NCBI GenBank assembly: GCA_020026195.1
Contig: JAHHQW010000026.1
Location: 1 to 33,053, forward strand
From: Prevotella sp.
Lineage (GTDB): Bacteria; Bacteroidota; Bacteroidia; Bacteroidales; Bacteroidaceae
Direction: 5' to 3'
Length of the DNA stretch: 33,053 bases
Shown here piece by piece: positions 31,178-33,053 of the stretch (the stretch's first letter is position 1; every line of letters begins with the position of its first letter). Made by a program: the position numbers and the translations under genes. The notes under the pieces are model-generated. The model searched no databases, was not told the origin of the DNA, and saw only the letters and a list, made by a program, of their open reading frames with translations.

Positions 31178-32977
31178 TCAGAACAGCGACGGTATAGAGA
31201 AATTCTCCTCAAGACTCCAGCGTTCGGTATCAAACTTTCCAAATTCCGTGGTGTACCGCCCACGGTCGTCCTTTATGCACGACACGTAACGCCCGCACGT
31301 ACCGTCGTAGGCTATCTGACACGTACCCACCTGACCGTTGTATTCTCTTCGTGCCTTGCCACACGTGATGCGCACCACATTGTTGCTGCCCTCAAGACGC
31401 TCAAGGATGATACCGGCATCGCAGAAGTTGTAGAAGTTGGCTGAGCCGCTCACCTCATAGAGCGACGGTGTGGCGGGAGCATCCGACGACGGCTTACGGG
31501 GATGTGCCACGAGTATGGTCTGAAGGTCGAGCTCGCGCGTGGCGTGCATCAGTTTCTTCAGCACCTCTGCCACCTTCTGCGTTTCTGATGCTCCGGGAAT
31601 GGCGGGAATGTCAAGATAAACGAAGGGGTCTATCACTAATACTTTTATATTATGTGTGCGCACGCACGAGCGGGCGGCAGCTATTATGTCGTCTACATCC
31701 GACACATCTTCGCGCAGAAACATCACGTTGTCCCTGAGCACACGTTTTCCGTATTCGAAATCGCTGCGCGACATATAATTCTTGTCAAAACATTTGCCCG
31801 TGAAGAGCGATATGAGTTCCTTCTCATGATACTTGCGTGGCATTTTCTCTGGCGAGAAGAACAGCGTGCGCCACCCGTAAAAACGCAGCAGCGACACCAC
31901 GATGAAGTTTACGAGCGATGACTTTCCAGAACCCGGATAGCCCGTTACGAGGAGCAGGTTGCCGGGCTGATAGAGCAGGATGTCGTCGAGGGCAGGCAGT
32001 CCGATGCAGTTGCCCGTAGGCATTCCCGTAGCGTAGAGCTGGTCGATTTCCGTGTCGTCGTCACCCATCACCGTAACGTCCGGACAGCATCCGGCAGTGG
32101 CAGCCGCAACGCAGCTTTTTACTCCGTCAATGCCACACTCCATCAGCATGTCGTTGGCATCTTTCTTCTCCACCTTACCGTACTTCCACTTCACCACGCA
32201 CACGTCGCAGTCTCTGAAATATCCGCAGAAGTTTTTGCGCAGTTCCACGCCCTTCGCATCGGTGTCGCCGGCAAAGATTATGACACCGAACTTATGACTG
32301 ATGGCATCGCGGAAGCTATTGAAGCAGCTCATGTTACTGCCCGCTCCGTTGGGCACGCTTATCACGTAGGGGTAGCCGCACTGCAAGAGTGCAAGGGCAT
32401 CCATCATTCCTTCGGTGACGAGCAGCGGAGCATTTCCGCAGTCTCTGCTGATGCAGTCGATGTTCCACGGCACGAGCTGTCCGCCAATCTCAAAGTTGAA
32501 CTCCTTGTGTGTCATGTCGGCAAGTTTGTACTGCACGTTCACCAGCTGACAGTTGCACAGGAACGGGAACGCCACCCAGTGTTTCCATGTGCCGTCGGTG
32601 AATGTTCGTCTGCTACAAATGCCTGCCTGCTTGGCGACATCGACATCTATCGCTCTGTCTTTCAGATACTTTTCGGTTTCTTCTTCCATAGGCAGCAGAT
32701 GCGACGCGAAGTCGTTGTCTCTCTCGATGTCGTGGTGTCGCGTGCCGTAAGTCTGACAGAACGTGTCGGGATGGTTGTCTATCTTGAATCGTGCTCCGCA
32801 GTGGAAGCAGTAGCCCACGCCTAACGCGAGGTTCCACGACACGCTCGTGTCTTCGGGGTGTTCTCGTTTGTCCTTGCACGCGGGACAGGTGCTGCGTGCG
32901 CGTTCTATGTTTTTCTTGTTCTTGAACTCTATTTCGCTTTCCGAAATAATGTATAATTTGTTGTTTATCTGTTTCAT
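31178..32977 (-). CDS. Toprim primase / DnaB-like helicase (T7 gp4, Twinkle type)
   Basis: A 599-residue replication-type protein in one chain. A zinc ribbon opens it (C31-x-x-C34, C57-x-x-C60). The Toprim catalytic Glu is in LLVTEGMMDAL (E189) and the Asp pair in FAGDTDAKG (D238, D240). The RecA-fold helicase has Walker A GYPGSGKS (346-353), Walker B VLVIDPF (446-452) and, farther on, the AHPRK strand that holds the motif H3-like histidine. This is the phage T7 gp4/mitochondrial Twinkle architecture, larger hosts' DnaG and DnaB being separate genes. It probably came from a phage or plasmid. It is followed by the candidate RNA and the HU operon on the same strand; the promoter side lies beyond this window or was not seen. 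Confidence 0.9.
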   Translation of the reverse strand: MKQINNKLYIISESEIEFKNKKNIERARSTCPACKDKREHPEDTSVSWNLALGVGYCFHCGARFKIDNHPDTFCQTYGTRHHDIERDNDFASHLLPMEEETEKYLKDRAIDVDVAKQAGICSRRTFTDGTWKHWVAFPFLCNCQLVNVQYKLADMTHKEFNFEIGGQLVPWNIDCISRDCGNAPLLVTEGMMDALALLQCGYPYVISVPNGAGSNMSCFNSFRDAISHKFGVIIFAGDTDAKGVELRKNFCGYFRDCDVCVVKWKYGKVEKKDANDMLMECGIDGVKSCVAAATAGCCPDVTVMGDDDTEIDQLYATGMPTGNCIGLPALDDILLYQPGNLLLVTGYPGSGKSSLVNFIVVSLLRFYGWRTLFFSPEKMPRKYHEKELISLFTGKCFDKNYMSRSDFEYGKRVLRDNVMFLREDVSDVDDIIAAARSCVRTHNIKVLVIDPFVYLDIPAIPGASETQKVAEVLKKLMHATRELDLQTILVAHPRKPSSDAPATPSLYEVSGSANFYNFCDAGIILERLEGSNNVVRITCGKARREYNGQVGTCQIAYDGTCGRYVSCIKDDRGRYTTEFGKFDTERWSLEENFSIPSLF

Positions 32978-33006
32978 AATGATTTATTGGTGGAAATTTT
33001 TTCAGC

Positions 33007-33053
33007 TGTCAGTGGGGTTTGAAGTTCTAAGTTTTAAGTTGTAAGTTTTAAGT
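33007..33053 (-). repeat. Degenerate 7-bp-period repeat block 4 (runs off the window)
   Basis: On the minus strand the same CTTAAAA/CTTAGAA heptamers appear. 33007-33033 is an exact inverse copy of 12389-12415 (27 nt). The block continues past the end of the window. Confidence 0.7.

Overview
The window looks like chromosome from a Bacteroidales bacterium, most likely a Prevotella-type organism. The reasons are promoters of the Bacteroidetes form TTTG-N19/20-TAnnTTTG upstream of many genes, a 287-residue Bacteroidetes-type primary sigma factor, a C10 (interpain/streptopain) protease, a BspA-like leucine-rich-repeat protein, an Oar-like TonB receptor, an HU-like protein of the Bacteroidales type, and C-terminal beta-domains like type IX secretion sorting domains. 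The species assignment is inference. I found no tRNA, rRNA, CRISPR array or insertion sequence.

Layout. 1-850: A+T-rich spacer with a candidate small RNA (promoter about 462-492, hairpins, terminator 777-800). 848-2698: SLC13 permease with two TrkA-C domains. 2796-6797 (minus): an operon of a 54-residue membrane peptide, an APH-like sugar kinase fused to a RapZ C-terminal domain, a MurU-like nucleotidyltransferase and guaA. 7090-9135: C10 protease. 9292-11132: EamA exporter plus a secreted EEP-family hydrolase. 11286-12080: ZIP metal transporter. 12575-15112: M1 aminopeptidase lipoprotein. 15440-17126: BspA-like LRR gene broken by a frameshift. 17346-17483: a rod-like nested inverted repeat, probably RNA. 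17852-23219 (minus): nucleoside-type MFS permease, rsmE and the TonB receptor. 23943-25324: rpoD and a small secreted basic protein.

25597-26738 is a 1.1-kb A+T-rich module bounded by two copies of a 39-bp perfect direct repeat. It carries a frameshifted two-domain retropepsin-like protease, and overlapping its stop codon a 48-residue peptide with a C39-like Q-S-D-C-G motif. 26887-28519: menA and an HD-domain hydrolase diverge from interlocked promoters. 29372-30295 is one complete transcription unit: promoter, leader with a 9-codon ORF, HU-like protein, two overlapping tiny ORFs with strong Shine-Dalgarno sites, terminator. Upstream of it, 30355-30735 (minus) looks like a G+C-richer, pseudoknotted, terminator-ended RNA. 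31178-32977 encodes a T7 gp4/Twinkle-like primase-helicase. The last three items together resemble a domesticated replication or phage-derived locus and are the most likely place for an undescribed system.

A degenerate 7-bp-period repeat family (CTGATAA, CTTAAAA, CTTAGAA units) occupies four intergenic regions in both orientations. Two genes (LRR and retropepsin) are broken by single-base shifts; sequencing error cannot be excluded from the sequence alone.
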